A DNA stretch of 64,000 bases from contig JAHLKD010000069.1 in assembly GCA_025526935.1 (NCBI GenBank), positions 186,001-250,000 on the forward strand, given 5' to 3'. The stretch is from Cladochytrium replicatum. Its lineage: Eukaryota; Chytridiomycota; Chytridiomycetes; Cladochytriales; Cladochytriaceae. The notes beneath the pieces were generated by a model. The model did not search any database and was not told the origin of the DNA. It saw only the letters and a list, made by a program, of their open reading frames with translations. The stretch's first letter is position 1; each line of letters opens with the position of its first letter. The position numbers were made by a program, and so were the translations under genes. Positions 1 to 13,184 of the stretch are shown piece after piece.

Positions 1-33
1 ACGGGGGACCCGGGGCTGTCGCCCATTTTCCAC

Positions 34-2280
34 ATGTCTGAAGACGAAGCAGACGAATCTGGACAGTCTCGCAGAGACACCACTGCCAACTCGACTGTGC
101 GGGCGGGGGAGGCATCGGCATCAGCGCGGGGATATGCGGATCGACTAGATGTCGGACGGAGCTTCCGCAACCAGGTGGACGACGCCGACGACGAGGATAG
201 CCAGTACCATCGCCGGCACTCAGTTTCGACGGTCATGTCGGACAGTACGTGCGGGGACGCGCACCACGCCGACACTTCCGCCGCCGCGTCAGACGATGAG
301 CACCCGGACGCAACGGATGCAACGGACGCAACACCCCATCCTGCCGAAACCACCACCACGCGCACTCATCACGCATTGCATACGCTCGAGGAGGTGCACT
401 CGCCCGAAACGCTCTTCGCCCGCCCCGACGACGACACCACCGTCCCAACGCAACCCGTCCCCCCTCCGCCATCAGCACCGACCCCAGCGCCAGCCCGTCC
501 CGAAATCCACATCGAGCCATTCTCCGACGACCCGCGCACGGGAACCTCCAACCCGCTCTCGGCCCATGGCCCCATCCCCACACCGGAACTCTCTTCCCGC
601 CCACCTCCTGCGAGCGCCCCGGCATCGGTCGAAATCAACCCTTGGTCCCTGCAATGCTACGCGAACCAGTACTCAAAGCAGTCGTCGCTCTACGGCAAAA
701 CGCAGCAGTTCCTGCTCCTCCAGGACCTCACCGAGGGCATGAAGTACCCGTGCATCCTCGACCTCAAAATGGGGACGAGGCAGCACGGCGTGAATTCGAC
801 TCCGGCCAAGAAAATCTCGCAGGAGAAAAAATGCGAGCGTTCGACGTCCAAGAAGCTCGGGGTGAGGATCTGCGGGATGCAGGTGTACAAGCGCGATACT
901 GGGAAGTACACCTTCCTTGACAAGTACGTGGGCAGGCAGATCCACGCGGCGAATTTCAAGCAGAACCTGCTGTCGTTTCTGGACAACGGGTCGCATTTCC
1001 TGGTCGGGTACATTCCGAAAGTCATTGCGAACCTGAGGAGGCTGTACAAGGTCGTCGAGGGGATGCAGACGTACAGGTTCTACGCCAGCTCGTTGCTGAT
1101 TGTGTACGACGGGGCGTGGGCCGAGGAGGACGAGGAGGCCGATCGGGCAAAGAAGCAGTGTTGCGAGCGGATCTCAGAAGAGGAAAAGGAAGCCTCTGGC
1201 GACGACCGTGGCTCGAGTTCCGGGAAAGCGACGCAGTTCTTTGTTGGGAGCGAGAGCAGCGACGAGGGTGAAGCAGGCGTCCGCGCGCGCTCTCGCTCGC
1301 GCTCGTTCCCGCCTCCCCAGAGCTCCCTCCGCAACACCACCGCCGTCACAACGCCGCCCACTTCACCATCCCAACGACGGCGGCAGCAACGACGCCGGAA
1401 CACGGTGGCGTCGCTGACGGAGCTGGAGCCGAACAAGCCCACCAGCGACGACGAAGACGAGGAAGACAACAGCACGCGGGCGCGGCACCGGCGGCGCGAG
1501 GTGGACATCTCGATGATCGATTTCGCGCACAGCATATCTGACGCGGACAGGCTGCTCGGGCCCGACGACGGGGTTCCGGAGGACGGGTGGGTTGTCGAAG
1601 GGGGAGTGGAGAACGAGGACGGGGTGGAGTGGGGGGACGGCGTGGAGGACGAGAGGAGACGGGGGTCTGTGAGCGGGAAGCCGAGGCGGAGGCGGTACAG
1701 ACGCGTGCGGTTCCCGCCTACGACGCGGGGGCCGGACGGGGGGTACCTCCTCGGGCTGAAGAATCTGATCCGGTACTTTGAGGATATTCTGAGGGACCTT
1801 GGGGGCGTGCAGGTCGTCAGCTCGCTCGGGGAGACCGCCGCATCGGCGCCGCCGTTGATGGGAACCTCGGTCGTGTCGCAGCAAACTTCGGTGTCGTCGG
1901 AAGAGACGCCGGTAGCATTGGACCCAGTCTGGGGGAGGGGTGGCGTTCGCAACCACATCATGGTGACGCCCAACTCGCTCCCCCCGCTGCCCCCGTCGGA
2001 GCTTATATCGCTTGGCTCGCTCTCGCTGCAGCCGGCGTCGCTGCCGCCCCTAGGAGTCCCGGCGATCGGGTCGATCTTGTCGTCGACGACGATGGTGTGG
2101 AAAAAGGTTGGAGTCGAGGAGCTGGGGGAAGTCCAGGTCCAGCACGTCGCAAAGGATTCGTTGTCAAAGAGCCAGAGGGCGAACTTTGAGGTGGGGCCGT
2201 TGTCGGATCTGGTTCGTGGAGGGGGCGGGAACTCGGGGTCAAAGGTTGGGATTTCGGGAGAGAAGATTGAGACAGAGTAA
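34..2280 (+). CDS. KCS1: Inositol hexakisphosphate kinase (Kcs1/IP6K family)
   Basis: Single-exon ORF of 748 codons. The inositol polyphosphate kinase core is split by low-complexity insertions. It begins near residue 200 (NPWSLQCY), followed by the substrate/ATP motif PCILDLKMG near 239 (the family PxxxDxKxG), then [19 protein letters not shown] near 355, the IDFAHS metal-binding motif near 496 and [13 protein letters not shown] near 570. The family phosphorylates InsP6 to the pyrophosphate InsP7. The first ~200 residues and the ~170-residue tail are acidic or Ser/Pro-rich and probably disordered. The frame is open to the left window edge (codons 1-33 lack a stop), so the true start could lie outside the window; the ATG at 34 is the first Met visible. 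Family assignment is secure, the N-terminus is not. Confidence 0.9.
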   Translation: MSEDEADESGQSRRDTTANSTVRAGEASASARGYADRLDVGRSFRNQVDDADDEDSQYHRRHSVSTVMSDSTCGDAHHADTSAAASDDEHPDATDATDATPHPAETTTTRTHHALHTLEEVHSPETLFARPDDDTTVPTQPVPPPPSAPTPAPARPEIHIEPFSDDPRTGTSNPLSAHGPIPTPELSSRPPPASAPASVEINPWSLQCYANQYSKQSSLYGKTQQFLLLQDLTEGMKYPCILDLKMGTRQHGVNSTPAKKISQEKKCERSTSKKLGVRICGMQVYKRDTGKYTFLDKYVGRQIHAANFKQNLLSFLDNGSHFLVGYIPKVIANLRRLYKVVEGMQTYRFYASSLLIVYDGAWAEEDEEADRAKKQCCERISEEEKEASGDDRGSSSGKATQFFVGSESSDEGEAGVRARSRSRSFPPPQSSLRNTTAVTTPPTSPSQRRRQQRRRNTVASLTELEPNKPTSDDEDEEDNSTRARHRRREVDISMIDFAHSISDADRLLGPDDGVPEDGWVVEGGVENEDGVEWGDGVEDERRRGSVSGKPRRRRYRRVRFPPTTRGPDGGYLLGLKNLIRYFEDILRDLGGVQVVSSLGETAASAPPLMGTSVVSQQTSVSSEETPVALDPVWGRGGVRNHIMVTPNSLPPLPPSELISLGSLSLQPASLPPLGVPAIGSILSSTTMVWKKVGVEELGEVQVQHVAKDSLSKSQRANFEVGPLSDLVRGGGGNSGSKVGISGEKIETE

Positions 2281-2940
2281 AGCGGTGATTCGCAATTGAA
2301 TGGGTCGTTGTTGTCGTTGTTTTTCTATTGTTTTTGGGCAGTGAAGCATGAAAATGTACAGGTTTTCTTCTCGCAAGGTTATCATATTACTTTTTCTCTT
2401 TTTTATTGATTGATTCCATCTTATATTCTGATTTTTTTTGATTTTTTTTTGTTTTTGGGGGGGATGGGTTGGGAGGAGTGTGCAATGTATTTCGTATCTG
2501 CCTTTTTCTACTTTCAGTATATTTTCTAGTTTCTTTTCAACAAAGAGGAAATTTGAAATAGTCGGAAAAGAAGTTGACTTTCATGAGGTTGACGGTTTCC
2601 AGAAGATACTAAGAATAGATGAGGGTTGACCCTTCTGCGTTTCTTAAAAAATAACTGGTTGTTCATTCTTTTGTAAATACGCAAATCGCTTCAAACAATT
2701 CGTGGAAAGCAATGAAAAACTCAACCCTGGAAAGATTAAACTGAAACAAACCTACCTGCGTGCTTGCGTGTGCTCAAAACCAAGAGCCAGAAACGAAAAC
2801 GGCCCCGCCCAAAACCCAACCGCCTTCATACTCCAACGCCTCTAAAATTAAATACAGCCAAGAAGAAACCTTGTTGGTGAGAACCGAAAGAAACCCCCGA
2901 AATGGCTGTACAATCACAAAAACGCACTCTCTTCATTCCT
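2281..2940. other. Intergenic region between convergent genes
   Basis: This spacer lies between the 3' ends of the IP6 kinase (+) and RhoGAP (-) genes. It has a T-rich stretch at about 2390-2530, consistent with 3' untranslated/polyadenylation sequence. The short ORFs in it show no recognisable domain. Confidence 0.5.
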
Positions 2941-5900
2941 TCACGGCTCCAGCGCTCCTCCTCTTACGCTCTCATAACCCTTCGAACCAGTGGATGCGTC
3001 TTGCAATTTTGAATCGGCGACGGGTAACAGATCTCGCTCGTTCGAAAGTGGATCTTCATACAAAATTCCTTGCTGTACAAAGAAGGCTGGCCCGAAATCG
3101 GTGGTAAACCGTTCTGCAGTCTTTGTCGAAAAAAGATCTTCTTTTGCGCTCGCTTCGAGCTCCCCATCTTTTAATCCCACGCTGTTCTTTTCTGCCTCAT
3201 CGAGATCTCTGGGAAACTCGAAGGGCTCCTCGTCCCGAACGTCTGAGATCACAGACTTTGAATACGTTGTATCGCTCCCAAAAGGCTCCGATTCAAATGC
3301 AACCTCCCGTTCTGTGACAGTTTGTTGTGGGAGGCTGACCACCTGAGGTGGGGCCAATGCTGTCACCGATGCTATAAAAAATGAGGTTGTGAGTTACGAA
3401 TGTGAAGGTATTTCAATTAGTTGGTACTTTTGCTGGAAGCTCCAAGCTCTTCAATTCGCGGTAGGAGCCCCAGCAGCAGATTTTCCAGTTCGGGACTATC
3501 ACTATCAGATCCTTGTGCTTGCCAGTTTGGCGGACCAGAATCAACGCGCGTCGTCAAACCGGCGGCCATATCCTCGCCAATCAAGTCAGCACCAAAAATA
3601 TCCGATCGCACATCAGCAACAGGTTCGCTCAAGGCTGTTCGGAACTCGACAACGGGTGCCTTCCTTTCTATGTCTTTGCGCACTTCGAATTGATCGAGCC
3701 ACTGAGAAGGGACCACAATATCAGGATAGCCGACTTCAGAAGTAATAGTTTGCACAGATTCTACCACCTTGGGGCCGGCAGTCGGAATCAATGGCTGAGA
3801 GTCTACCTGCTGAGAGGAGAGCACCTTTGACATGACATCGGGCAAAGCTTGTTCCGTTTCCAGAACGTAGGACTCCAAAGTAGACGAGGCTTCCGCTTGA
3901 GCTAACGGTTCTGCAAATGAGACAAGCGGGGCACTGGCTGAATCGTTTCCAACTGTGTCCGTGATGGAAATCTGGCCACCTAATACTTGTGGTGTCGGCA
4001 CTTCCTCCATCTCCTCCTTTGCCAGAGAAGACAGTGATCCTACGACTTCCAATTTCCGCACTTCGAATGCGTCTGCGGCTACTTTTGGTGCACTGCTATC
4101 CGATGGCACGCTTGGGTTATTTTTGGCAACGTCTACGTTCCTACTAGTTGCCACGTTGGGGCCCTCTGAAGTCTCCGAAGGAAATTCGACAATAGTGCTT
4201 TCCGAGGCTCGAGGCTCGGCGAATACGTGATGAACGGCTTTAATGGGCATGGAATCCTTGGCGACGTCGTGATTCGAGGTAACAGAGGTTTCCAATACCG
4301 CGATTACATCCTGTAATAGTGAAGGCTGACTGATAAGTGATTTAGGTGCATCAATATTCGTCGAGCCTGATGCCGCATTGACGACAGTGGCAGGTTCAGT
4401 GTCTTTGCCATAGCTGACAACGTCTTTTGATATCGCCAGTGTTAGACTTGGTGCGAGCAAGGGCTCGGCAGTTTCGCTGCTCAAAAGATCAGGTTCCAGC
4501 GTAGAGGCTTTGGATGCCCCTTGAGGCTCTTCAACCGTTTCCACTGATTCCGTCTGTTGCTGAATCGATTCAACTGAACCCTTCGCTTGGTTCGTCTCCA
4601 CTTGGATTTCTGCTGTAGGCGTCGCATCTGTGTGATTATCCCACCCGCTCGAAGCCGTCGATTCCTCAAATGCCGTCCCGGTCGAAACCACCTCCGAAAT
4701 AACAAATGAAGGCTTCAACAGTTGTGCCAATTTTGAACTAAACGGTTCAGCACTTGCGGCGGTGGCTAGCTCCCGTTCTTGCCACTCCGAAAGCACCACT
4801 GGTTGATCAAGGCTGAGCGCAGAGCCTTGACCGCGTTGACCAATTTCTCTGATCTCGGAAACCCCATTAGATATGTCCGGCAGTTCAGCCATCTGTTCTC
4901 CGTCGGCAGAAAGTATTGCGCCGTCAGAAACTACTTGAAGTAAGACTTCTTCTGGTACAGACTCCACCAACTCATGGATTTCAGTTTCGAATGGTTCATT
5001 ATCAAGCATCTCCTGCACGACGAAGAAAGTGTTCGACTCGTCCTCAGCGTCAAGTTGTATCCTGCTCGGAGAGCGTTGGAAGTCGTCCCCAAGGGGGGTG
5101 CCGCTCACATATGGAGAATGAGGAGTGCTAAGGGCCTGAACTATTTCTTCCACGCTTGTCTGGATGTATCGATCTCCGTCCAACGGATATAGCACGCTAA
5201 CATTTTCGACAACAACCTCCTCGACGTAAGCATGGGACACCTCCGGACTGAACAAGAGCTGACTTTCCCGTTTCTTAGAGCCTCCTGCACTGCTCTCACT
5301 TCGTATGCTGTTTCTGTCCGCACTCGCAGGAGAAAGCATTTCGAGTCTGGCGCTGGTGCGTCCTGACTGCGACAAGGATCTCACTCTTGCCAGTTCCTGG
5401 GCCGTCGAAGTAGCATGTGCAAGCATCAGCTCAACCGCAGATACGGTCGGATTGATATCCTGCGTCTTCGATAGTGAAGATGACGCTGCAATGGCCGGGA
5501 GCTCCTCGGCATTGAAGCCGCCTCGGATTGGGGTTTCAACGGTGGCAAGATTAAACACGTTGTCGTATCCATATGCGGCCTGGACGTTGGCTAGCCCACG
5601 GCGTCGCTCTTTCCGCGAGCTGGAGTAAACCCGTTGGACACGAGCTTGGGGACCAGAGCTGAACTCGGATGGTCCACGAGAAACGGTAGGAGATGGGGAG
5701 CGCAGGTCCCCACTCTCGCCAACAACCGCCACTGCGCTACCGATATCGCTGTCATCCAGAGATATCTCAGAGTCGGTTCGCTCACCAGCCTTTCTGATGC
5801 CCAGCGGTCCCGGCATGCTTCGACGTTTGGGAGACCCAGTGGACGAACCCGTGCTCAACCGGTGGTGTTCGGAAGTGATTCGAACCATGCCGACTGGCAT

Positions 5901-8900
5901 TCCCACAGAGGCTCTCTCGAATACGCCCGTGCTGGCCCGATCATCTCCCAGAACTAATTTCAGGGATTCTTCAGCCCGCCCGCTGTTCCATTCCTCTCCA
6001 TCATTCTCCTTTCGCAGTGAACTCTTCCCTCGGAGGAGAGTTGGGGCGGGTGACTTCTCTGGTAGAGGACTAGGGCCTCGGCTTCCAACCACGGAGAAAC
6101 CCTCAAAGTGATACGCTTCGGCATCGTCACCTTCGCCTTCTTCACCGAATGTGGGAGCTTCTTCCTCAAACTCGATTGGCCCAAACACCCACTCTGCCTG
6201 CTCGATGAGAATCTCAGCAATCGAGCATTGGTGCTGCATGTTCTGCATAATAAGACCGATCGAGTCTTTCGCCGGTGGCGGTTTAAGCAAGTTGGGTCCG
6301 AAAATGATGGAAAGGTTCCGAATGGACATCTTGTTTATGGGTGATTGGAGTGACACTCGACGAAGGTGCTCGCACACGTACTTGAGACACGCAAAGTGTC
6401 TCGCTGGCAAAGAATGAACCAAATCTTGTATTGTGATCATTTTTGCGCGCCAATCGTCCATTTCTGTAGTCAGTTTGCGTCAGGCGGGATAATAATTCCG
6501 GATCGATCAACTTACGTGCTGCCTCGATGAATGCATCGTACAAATTGTATGTACAGATCGGCTCCTTATCTGGTGGCAACCCATCTCTCAGGTAGCCTTT
6601 AATGACACCAGTCACAACGTGCACGTCATTGTCGTACAAACTCGATCCAGAAACCATTCCAGGTGTCAACGGCCCCATAGGCGAATCTCTCCCATAACCA
6701 GCAACGTTGGGCAACTGATTATCTCTGCCGTGGAAACTGAAAAAGTTTCCATATCCCTGCTGTGACTGCCTTCCGTGCTGATATGACGGAGTATTGGCAA
6801 GTGGTGGTGTTGGTGCTCCACGGCCAACTTCTATCCCCGGTCCCATCGACTGACGCTTCTGGGTGCGAACTGACGATGGAATAGGCGGTACAGGAGGGGG
6901 TGCAGCGGTCTCCCAGTCCCGCGACGCGAACTCCGCTGACGATCTTGACGACGAAATCGTTTCTGTGAGTGATAGCCGAGAAGCGCGTCTGGCAAGCGAA
7001 GGCGTGAAGTCCGAGATGAATGGGCTGGATAGAGATGAGACAAGCGGTGACGACGACGCTGGAGGGTACAAGTGAACTTTGGTAGGATCGAGATCGAACA
7101 AGCGACGAAGCTTGTCTACTGTTGCAGCACTCCCGGAAACTCGATACAATCCTTCAGACTCCAGTCCGATCTGTTCCACGAGAGTGATACATTTGCGAAG
7201 GATTAATGGAACCTCTGCCCCATCTGCTTCCCCGGTCGTCACGTAACTGCTGGCACCTGATGGCGGCCTAGATTGCTTTGTTCCCACTCTTCTTCGCAAC
7301 GTCGATGTGTTCGAGTTGATGGTGTTGGATCGATGGATCAACAACCCACCAGCAGGTTGGAAGAAACCGGTCACCGCCCCGCGAACCAATGCTGCAGGCG
7401 AGAGATCTCTTTCCTTCGGCCCGGGAGCGACAGGTGATGTGGTTGGTGCCGATGGGTTGGAAAATTTGTTGAAGAATGGGAAGAAAAGCTTTGAATTTCC
7501 GGCCAAGGCAGCCGCCGATGCCGATTGCGGGCCGGCCATCGTAATTCCGCCGACCTCCGGTGTACCTAGTGGGCCAGGTTGGGCAACTGTTTGCCGCATT
7601 TGCATGACCACTTCTGGTGATGCAGGAATCGGAGATGATATTACCAACTTCGATGCTTCCGTCTTCGTTTTGAGTTGATCCTTCTTTTCCTCCTTCTTGT
7701 CTTTTTCTCCTTTCCCTGCTCTCGCCTTATCACGGATCGCGGAAACCACGTTTGTGACTGCATTTCCTCCCTGCCCTTTGTTCATCGTTGCGGGAGACTG
7801 TGGTTGTGGTGGAGAAGCCGTGTTCGTCGCATTGCCTTTGCGATCCTTCTCTTTCGCTTTTCCTTCACGCTCTCTTGTCGTGGTGTTCGACCGGGTGAGG
7901 CCCTCATCGATTGGTGGAGGACGCTCGACAATTAGTTCCCCGGCAGATACAATCGGATTATCTAGCTTCCTGAAATCCATTGGGGATGAAATGCTTATCT
8001 TTGATTTCAAATCTTTCCCGGAAGATTGCTGAGCGTTCGAAGAAGCTGGCTGGCTGTCGGTGTGATTACCAAGTCGAGAAAAAAGTTTCTTCGCCATATT
8101 CTGTTTTCCTTGCCCAGCAGATGGATTTTCTGACGCAGACCGTCCAGGCGACATTCCAGGTACACCCGATGTGACAGGTTCTTGGATGTATGCAGGTGTG
8201 AAGTCCTTTGGAGGTGTGGGAGGAACCTTTGGATTCAGCGCGGAACTAGAAAGCGGGAGTATAGGCGAAGCAGTTTTGGATGGCGGATGCACCTTTGTCG
8301 TGGAAGTCTGAGCTTCCCCCTTATCCGGTGTTGGCGGAAGCAAGAACTCGGGGGTTTGCACAGACGATGTTGCAGAGTATGCTGGCGAGGTCGCCGCAGC
8401 GGCCGCAAAAGCTGCGTCCTGTTGTTCATCCAACACGGCGTTGCTTAGTCTCAGCAATGACTTTGCAAACTCGCTTGAGTCACCCAACAAAGATTCAGTC
8501 GATGGGATCCTTGGTGTTCTTCGCCCTCCTTCGCCATTGCTTTCTGATGACATCTTCTTCAGCCGCTCAGTACTATCTGCAACAGGAGCAGAGCTATTCG
8601 ACGTCTGGATATTGGAAACCGGTGACTTGAACAGATTTGTTATATGGCTCGAACGCGCATCCACACTATTTTGTCGAGAAAGAGATATTCTCTCTTCCTT
8701 TGTGACCAATCCAGCCTCGGGGGCGACTGTTCGAATGGCATGCATCCACTCGAACATCTCTTGCTTCCTAAGCGGCGTTTCTGTGTGCTGTGTGGAAGCA
8801 GCAGAAGCACTGCGATTGAGTATTGAATGCAAACTCGTGACGGTGCCTTGCTCATGACCAACACCGGTAAAATAGCTTGAAATATTTCCAGAGGGCTGCC

Positions 8901-10615
8901 ATCCAGTGCTTCCTACACCGTCATCCCAGATCAAGAAATCGAGAATCAATTGATCGAGATGATTAGGTGCTGAACCGGGTACTACTCTTCCAGATGTGTA
9001 CTCCACAAGAAGGTAAGAGTAAGCATTTGATGGGGTGAAAGAGGTGGCAAACATGTCTGACACTGGCGTTGTAATCTCAAAATTTGACATGATCATTTGA
9101 TTCAGCCGTGTATGCTTGACCAATTCCACTTGAACATTGTTCAGGGAGACATAATGAATCAAAGTGCGCTAAACAGTATGACGAAATCTTCAGAGGAACA
9201 TCCAAGAAAAAAAATGATAGCCGTACCGGAGAATTACGAAAATCACCAGTAACAAAAGACCGTACCGATCGCACTGATCGCAGACTGCGTTGACTCTCTG
9301 AAGAGTGTCTGCTATGATGGCTATCTGAGGCATCGTCCGCAGTTGCTGGTGGGGGATGTTCAGGTCCTCCGCTCCCACCAGATGCTGTTCGCCCGTGCCT
9401 CCCAGGAATAGCAGGACGATCACGACTGGCCAATCCTGAAGAAACGTGCGGGGCAGGCAAATGCTTGTTTGCGGCATTATTTGAGGCTGCAGCCAAGGCA
9501 TTTAGTCCTCCTGACTGAAACGAAAAGTTTGGATCCATGAATGACGCACGCTTCCCCAGTCCAGTTTGCCTATCCCTTTTGGGCCACTTAGAGAATACAT
9601 TCAATGCCTAGATAAAAATTGAAAGTTAGATATTCCAAATGAACCATTTACGTTCCGCTCACTTTTGGATAGCCCGAGCCACTTTCACCACGAGAGAGTA
9701 ACGGAATCGCACCAGTAACACGACTTCCAGCACCCCTACTTGAGTTTCCCATTGCTGGTGAGGTTGGTGGTGAGGCATGGGCGACAGATGCTCTTCTGGC
9801 TAGGCTGGTGGTAGTGGCTCCTGGTGGGATGGCAGTGGGAAATACAGACGCCTCACTTCCTAAGGCATAGAAAAACATATATCTTCCACGAATTTCACAG
9901 TATAAAAGCGCCCATTCATCATCGGAGATGTTTTCGGATACGTGCTCAGTAGGTCCGCGTGTGGAGGAGACTGTAAAGGTTGACGACGAGGATGGCAGAG
10001 GTACGTTCAAAGGCAAACTAGCCGAAAAGGTTGATGAAGCCGAGACATGCGAGGAGTCATGCTGCACGTTTTGAAGTGCTTTCTTCTTTCCTCCAGTCAA
10101 GAAACTCGCAAAATTTCGACCCAGCTGCCGGGAAGACGAAGCAACCATCTCAGCAGCGGAGGAGGCAGTAATGCGAGAACGGTTTGCGACAGAAGTTGTT
10201 GATGGTGACGGAGAGCTACTACGACCTCTCGAGCCAGCGCCTGCGGTCCGTGCCGAGTGGGATGAAGGGAAGTCACGACGCAACACATATCCGGACTTCA
10301 ATAGAGGCCAGGCTGATATTGTTTCTGTCAATTGATGGGACAAGTCCGCTGTCATTATCAAGTCACTCATCTGTAAACAAAACTGATGGTTGGTACACCG
10401 TCAACGACTGCAGGAAGTGCATGAAAACTCACGGAAAGGGGAGGTAAATTAGCAGCTGGCAAGACTGCAGGTTTCAATTCTTCGGGGAGAGAGTCTGGGC
10501 GGAAACGGATGGAATCGAATGGATCCATGTGTTGGGAGAGGGAACCGGAAGAGAAGGTCTCTGCAGATGTACCAGGATTTTCACTGGTTGGCCGATTGGA
10601 GTCAAACGCAGCCAT
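2941..10615 (-). CDS. Large PH-RhoGAP protein (Rho GTPase-activating protein)
   Basis: Six exons read by eye: 10615-10433, 10370-9663, 9607-9227, 9168-6516, 6463-3428 and 3371-2941, with introns of 52-62 nt. The exons total 7392 nt and stay in frame, giving about 2463 residues. A PH domain starts in exon 2 (WPLLKSGYVLRR, then LLYCEIRGRYMFFYAL) and resumes after a long insertion at RTLIHYVSLNNVQVEL, ending with EMFEWMHAIRTV. The RhoGAP domain carries the arginine finger in EGLYRVSG, then VIKGYLRDGLPP, and continues across the intron into FACLKYVCEHLRRV and MSIRNLSIIFGPNLL. About 1000 C-terminal residues are acidic, Ser/Glu-rich and without a recognised fold. The role is probably to inactivate Rho/Cdc42 at membranes in polarity control (inference from family). 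The ATG at 10615 is the first in-frame Met; the frame is open a little further upstream. Confidence 0.88.
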
Positions 10616-11048
10616 TTCAACGAAGTGGAGGTAGTAGGGTTGGAACAAGACAAGGCGTTCTGGACAGTCGGTAGCAAACAGAGCATGAGATAGACCAGCC
10701 AAACTAGTCACGGCAGCAGGCAGAGACACGTCGTCACGTCGTGTGGGTTAAGGCGGGGACGAACGAGATGGCGTTGTGGCTAGGCAGGTCAGGGTGCCGA
10801 ACAAATAATGTGGTGATAATTATAATAATGGGTGTTGGTATTACTCCATGTAAGGTTAGGGATGGTGGAGATGGCCGTCGCGACTGGATCAAGAGTACAT
10901 GCACAGTATTGACTTATTATCAGAAATACTCGATATGTTATTTCAAAATCGATTCGCTTCTCAGAAATTATTACATCTCCATACAAGATTGGAACAAGCT
11001 TACATTTACAAATACAAAAACAAAGTGTTGCAACACTTAACTCTCATT
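10616..11048. other. Intergenic: RhoGAP upstream region and transporter 3' flank
   Basis: This stretch holds the upstream region of the RhoGAP gene and the 3' flank of the transporter gene, both on the minus strand. It includes an AT-rich part at 10795-11040. I see no gene in it. Confidence 0.4.
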
Positions 11049-12502
11049 TTAAGCCTTCGCAATAGCCTCGTGTTCGGGCCCGTGGTGGCCAACTTTGACT
11101 TTCTCGGGAACCCTCGAACCGTAGACAGCGAAGAAAAGAACCATGAGGAACCCAATCATAGGCATGAAGAAACCACGAGCCGTAACTCCAGTGGCATCGC
11201 CAACAGCAGCCATGCAAAGCGGCCAGATGGAACCTCCCAAGAGAGACGACACCATGAAGGACGCACCCTGCTTGGTGTGCTCGCCGAGGTTTTCCATCGC
11301 AAGAGTAAAAATAGTCGGGAACATGATCGACATGAAGAAGTAGGTTGCCATGACTGCCACAACCGCACCGACTCCCGTGCCAGCAATCAAGTAAGCGCAC
11401 AACGCGGCACCACAAAGTGAGTAAATCGCCAACAGAATACGCGCGGAGATGTACTTCAATAGAGCTGAACCAATGAAGCGAGCGATGGTGAACATGACAA
11501 GCGAGTAGGTGAGGTACAGCGAAGCTTGGCTGGAGGAGATGCTGATACTCTCCGTCACAACGTTGATGAACAGACTGGCGATACCGAATTGAGCACCGAT
11601 GTAGCCGAACTGAGCAAACACTCCCCAGATAAGATTCGTGTGCTCCCAGATTTTGGTTTTCCGGAGCTCCCCGCCATCAGCTTCAAGCCCTCCCTCATAG
11701 GCTACTTTTTCCGCTTCGTTAATTTCGGGCAACTTTACGAAAATGAACGCAATCATGATGAGAAAGACGATACCAGCTACGCCGAGGTAGACGTATTTCA
11801 CTATAAAATGTGATAATAAGCGTCTGGGCGTCAAGAATGTCGTCTACCAGTTCCTACCGGAAGTAAGGTCCCCAGCGCCAGTCTTCACCCCAGAGCCGTT
11901 GTAGTCGCTACCTCCAAAAAAGGCATAGCTTGCAATAACGGGCCCGATAACGCTACCGATTCCGTTGAAACTTTGCGAAAGGTTGAGACGGAATGCCGAT
12001 GAGCTGGTGGGACCAAGAATGGCAATGTAAGGGTTCGCCGCCGATTCGAGGGTTGAGAGCCCGCATGCAACGACGAAAATGGCGACAAGCAAGCCAGGGT
12101 AGGTGAGGTATGATGAGGCTGGGTACATGAGGATGGCACCGAGGATGTAGAGACCCAGACCGAAAATAATGCCGATCCTGATTGATTTTGGAGGTTTGAG
12201 ATATGTGGAACCCTCATTCTTCCATTGATTATTCACCTGTAGCCGAACCTGCGGAGGATAGCTCCAGCAGGGTAGATACCCATCACAAAATAAGCGCCGC
12301 AGTATGCCAGCTGCAACAGGGTCGACTGAGTTCTGGAAATGCCCAGAACTTCTTGAAGATGCTTGTTCAAGACATCCAATAGACCATAAGCGAGACCCCA
12401 GAGGAAGAACAGCGAGGTGACAAGGATCAGAGGACCCCAAAGTGTCTTCTGTGCTGCGGCGGCATTCTGAGAAGTTGTGATCGGGGCGCTGATTCCTCCC
12501 AT
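11049..12502 (-). CDS. FucP-type MFS sugar symporter (FHS family)
   Basis: Three exons: 12502-12237, 12177-11858 and 11800-11049, giving about 445 residues, the normal length for the family. N-terminal FFLWGLAYGLLDVLNKH, then STLLQLAYCGAYFVMG, FGLGLYILGAIL, STLESAANPYIAILGP and NLSQSFNGIGSVIGPVI are hallmarks of the L-fucose/glucose/galactose:H+ symporter family; twelve hydrophobic segments are expected. The splice at exon 1/2 (CAG|GTGAAT to AATCAG) restores GYRIGIIFGLG. A read-through ORF in another frame across this intron is a shadow. Likely a plasma-membrane sugar importer; the substrate (fucose, glucose or galactose) cannot be told from sequence. Confidence 0.9.
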
Positions 12503-13184
12503 GTTGTAGAAATGGTGGTTGGGCTTGACGGGAGGAAGCGGTGGGCTTTTAAAGGAGAGGAGGATGCCCCCAAACGTGACACATCAGATGGTGTTTTCGC
12601 TTTTTGCTCTGATTTTTACTGCTTGTGGGGCTGTCTCGGCGTGAAACGCCGGATCCGAAGAGGCGCGCACTCGTGACTTTCCCGATAAGGAAACAAAATC
12701 CCCCCGAAACATCGCTGCGCCTCAGGCAAAGTCCGGAATTAACGGGACTGCCAAATTTAATTTGCGGCCACCGAAAAGATTTGCATTATCAGTCACACCA
12801 CCCACATGGTGGATGTAGATCGGAACTTTTGTTGGCGCACAAGAAAGAATATCCTGAAATAGTTCTTCCTCCTGCCATGAATCCATCTGAGGTTGGTAGC
12901 GCACCCAATTGGATGGTGGTAGGCAATCGTTAATTCGCATATCTTATGGATTCGTTGAGTGAGTGTTTGATCCGGGCCGATTGGCATTCCGGCATGCAGG
13001 ATGATTTTAACCAAAGATCAGTCCACATCGAAATGTACATATAAATGGACCAGCTGCTTAGGTTTTCCATCTCACCCCAAGTGAACCCCGTGCTTGACTG
13101 TTGAACTGCTCAAGAGTACAAGTCCGAACATCCCAACATCCTGATCCGCTGTGGCTTTCTGTTGACGCGCCGTCATCACCAAAA
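12503..13184. other. Divergent intergenic region
   Basis: This spacer between the transporter (-) and the orphan gene (+) probably carries both promoters. I recognise no motif; short ORFs here have no recognisable domain. Confidence 0.4.

Noticed and set aside
1080-1973. 297-codon minus-strand ORF opposite the IP6 kinase
   Set aside because: Ser/Arg-rich shadow of the low-complexity, GC-rich coding strand; no domain, while the plus strand has clear kinase motifs.
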